7,693 nucleotides of DNA from Bacteroidota bacterium (lineage in GTDB: Bacteria > Bacteroidota > Bacteroidia > Flavobacteriales > Flavobacteriaceae), in contig JADFSQ010000082.1 in the NCBI GenBank assembly GCA_022560715.1, forward strand, positions 1 to 7,693, written 5' to 3'. The notes beneath the pieces are model-generated. The model did not search any database, was not told the DNA's origin, and saw only the letters and a program-made list of their open reading frames with translations. Positions 6,353-7,693 of the stretch are shown here, in pieces. Within the stretch, counting starts at the first letter, position 1. The number at the start of each line of letters is the position of its first letter. The translations under genes were made by a program, and so were the position numbers.

Positions 6353-7606
6353 ATGTTAGACAATAACCAACTATTACGTTTTACCACAGCAGGAAGTGTA
6401 GATGATGGAAAAAGCACACTAATAGGTCGTTTATTATACGATTCAAAATCAATATTTGAAGATCAGTTAGCAGCCATTGAAAAAACCAGTAAAAAGAAGG
6501 GACATGATGGAGTTGACCTTGCATTATTTACTGATGGCTTACGTGACGAACGCGAACAAGGAATTACGATTGATGTCGCTTATAGATACTTTACAACACC
6601 AAAACGTAAATTTATAATTGCAGATACGCCTGGACATATTCAATATACTCGTAATATGATTACAGGAGCTTCAACAGCCAATGTAGCCATTATTTTGGTA
6701 GATGCACGACATGGTGTTATAGAGCAAACTAAAAGACATGCCTTTATTGCCTCTTTGCTACGAATACCGCATATTATTGTATGTATCAATAAAATGGATT
6801 TGGTAGATTTTAAAGAAGATATTTTTGATAAGGTAATTAATCAGTTTGAAGAAATTTCTTCGAAAATGCTTGTAAAAGACATACGCTATATTCCAATAAG
6901 TGCGTTGTTAGGAGATAATGTTGTTAATCGTTCTAAACAGATGGATTGGTATCAAGGAGCTCCTTTGTTACACACTTTAGAAACCATGCACATAAGTAGC
7001 GATATAAATAAAGTAGATGCACGTTTTCCTGTGCAAATAGTATTAAGACCTCAAAGCGAAAAACATAGAGATTATCGAGGATATGCTGGACGTGTAGCAA
7101 GCGGAGTTTTAAGAGTAAATGACAAAATTACCGTTTTGCCTTCTGGCTTTACTTCAAAAATTAAAACAATAGATACTTTTGATGGGGAAATTCAAGAAGC
7201 ATTTGCGCCAATGTCAGTTTCTATAACACTTGAAGACGATATTGATATAAGCCGTGGTGATATGATTGTGCGTTCTAATAACAAACCCGAAGCTTCACAA
7301 GATATAGAAGTCATGTTATGCTGGTTGCATAATAACACGGCAAAACCACGAGCAAAATATACGATTCGCCATACCTCTAACGAGCAAAAAGCGATGATTA
7401 AGGAAGTGGTTTATAAGATCGATATACATACTTTGGGAAGAAATAATGATGATAAAGAGTTAGGAATGAATGATATTGCTAAAGTAAAAATACGTACTAC
7501 CAAACCCCTAATGGTTGATACTTATAGGGAAAACAGAACCACAGGAAGTATAATTCTTGTTGATGATGAAACAAATGAAACTGTAGCAGCGGGGATGATT
7601 GTATAA
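6353..7606 (+). CDS. cysN: sulfate adenylyltransferase subunit 1 (ATP sulfurylase GTPase subunit)
   Basis: The 417-residue product is the EF-Tu-like GTPase that couples GTP hydrolysis to APS formation by CysD. GTPase motifs are complete: G1 GSVDDGKST at residues 14-22, switch region RDEREQGITIDVAYRYF at 64-80, G3 DTPGH at 91-95, G4 NKMD at 146-149, then an SAL G5-like motif; beta-barrel domains 2 and 3 follow to the end. It lacks the longer ends of E. coli CysN (475 residues) and has no C-terminal APS kinase as in NodQ, consistent with the separate cysC. ATG 6353 sits right before the GTPase fold. Its leader carries three AATTAAC copies resembling the leader of the preceding small gene, so expression may depend on read-through of that segment. 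Confidence 0.96.
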   Translation: MLDNNQLLRFTTAGSVDDGKSTLIGRLLYDSKSIFEDQLAAIEKTSKKKGHDGVDLALFTDGLRDEREQGITIDVAYRYFTTPKRKFIIADTPGHIQYTRNMITGASTANVAIILVDARHGVIEQTKRHAFIASLLRIPHIIVCINKMDLVDFKEDIFDKVINQFEEISSKMLVKDIRYIPISALLGDNVVNRSKQMDWYQGAPLLHTLETMHISSDINKVDARFPVQIVLRPQSEKHRDYRGYAGRVASGVLRVNDKITVLPSGFTSKIKTIDTFDGEIQEAFAPMSVSITLEDDIDISRGDMIVRSNNKPEASQDIEVMLCWLHNNTAKPRAKYTIRHTSNEQKAMIKEVVYKIDIHTLGRNNDDKELGMNDIAKVKIRTTKPLMVDTYRENRTTGSIILVDDETNETVAAGMIV

Positions 7607-7632
7607 AAAATAGTTTAATTAAATAGATAAAA

Positions 7633-7693
7633 ATGAAAAAAATAGTTTTAGGAACACTATTAATATTAACTTTTGCTTGTCAAAAAGAAGCTA
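7633..7693 (+). CDS. N-terminus of a probable lipoprotein, cut by the window end
   Basis: Only 20 codons are visible, 26 bp after cysN. They encode a start with two lysines, a hydrophobic core (IVLGTLLILTFA) and a cysteine at residue 16, as expected for a lipoprotein signal peptide cleaved by signal peptidase II. The lipobox LTFAC is imperfect at -2 (Phe). The residues after the cysteine (Q-K-E) resemble the Bacteroidota lipoprotein export signal, in which Lys and acidic residues after the Cys direct lipoproteins to the cell surface. The mature domain is outside the window, so function cannot be stated. It could be the next member of the sulfate operon or an unrelated gene. Confidence 0.6.
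   Translation, partial: MKKIVLGTLLILTFACQKEA

Noticed and set aside
7605..7648. A 12-bp direct repeat AAAAAATAGTTT at 7605-7616 and 7637-7648 around the lipoprotein start.
   Set aside because: It is low-complexity AT sequence and the second copy is simply lysine, isoleucine and valine codons of the signal peptide.

Overview
The window is AT-rich (GC-rich only in one short palindrome) and is read entirely on the + strand. It looks like a Bacteroidota genome, most likely a flavobacterium. The reasons are Bacteroidota-type versions of the enzymes (for example the long GDP-fucose synthase), start codons without a Shine-Dalgarno sequence, AATTAAC-type intergenic repeats, and a lipoprotein start with CQKE after the cysteine. 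This assignment comes from protein character and composition; no search was run.

Layout. (1) 2-706: the 3' part of rfbD (dTDP-4-dehydrorhamnose reductase), the end of a dTDP-rhamnose operon that enters from the left. (2) 707-808: a leader with a possible promoter and an 11-bp direct repeat. (3) 809-2985: gmd and fcl, which make GDP-L-fucose from GDP-mannose. (4) 2969-4173: cysQ (PAP phosphatase), whose start overlaps the fcl end by 17 bp, then a small membrane protein made of two DUF2061 copies, whose start shares one base with the cysQ stop. (5) 4174-4293: a spacer with a GC-rich palindrome. (6) 4294-5794: cysC (APS kinase) and cysD (ATP sulfurylase small subunit), overlapping by 8 bp. (7) 5795-6352: a cassette-like segment with a 23S-IVS-type four-helix-bundle protein gene and repeat-bearing flanks. 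(8) 6353-7606: cysN (ATP sulfurylase GTPase subunit). (9) 7633 to the end: the first 20 codons of a probable lipoprotein.

How the genes fit together. rfbD, gmd and fcl supply activated deoxyhexoses (dTDP-L-rhamnose, GDP-L-fucose) for surface polysaccharide. CysD/CysN make APS from sulfate and ATP, CysC phosphorylates APS to PAPS, and CysQ removes the PAP left after PAPS is used. No PAPS reductase, sulfite reductase or sulfotransferase lies in the window. Because the PAPS genes overlap the GDP-fucose genes, they may feed sulfation of a surface glycan rather than (or as well as) cysteine synthesis; this is inference.

The most unusual element is the four-helix-bundle gene that separates cysD from cysN. 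Its codon use differs from its neighbours, it is bracketed by a 14-bp perfect inverted repeat, and its leader resembles the leader of cysN. No rRNA, tRNA, CRISPR array, transposase or clear intrinsic terminator was seen, and there is no gene-free stretch longer than about 120 bp.
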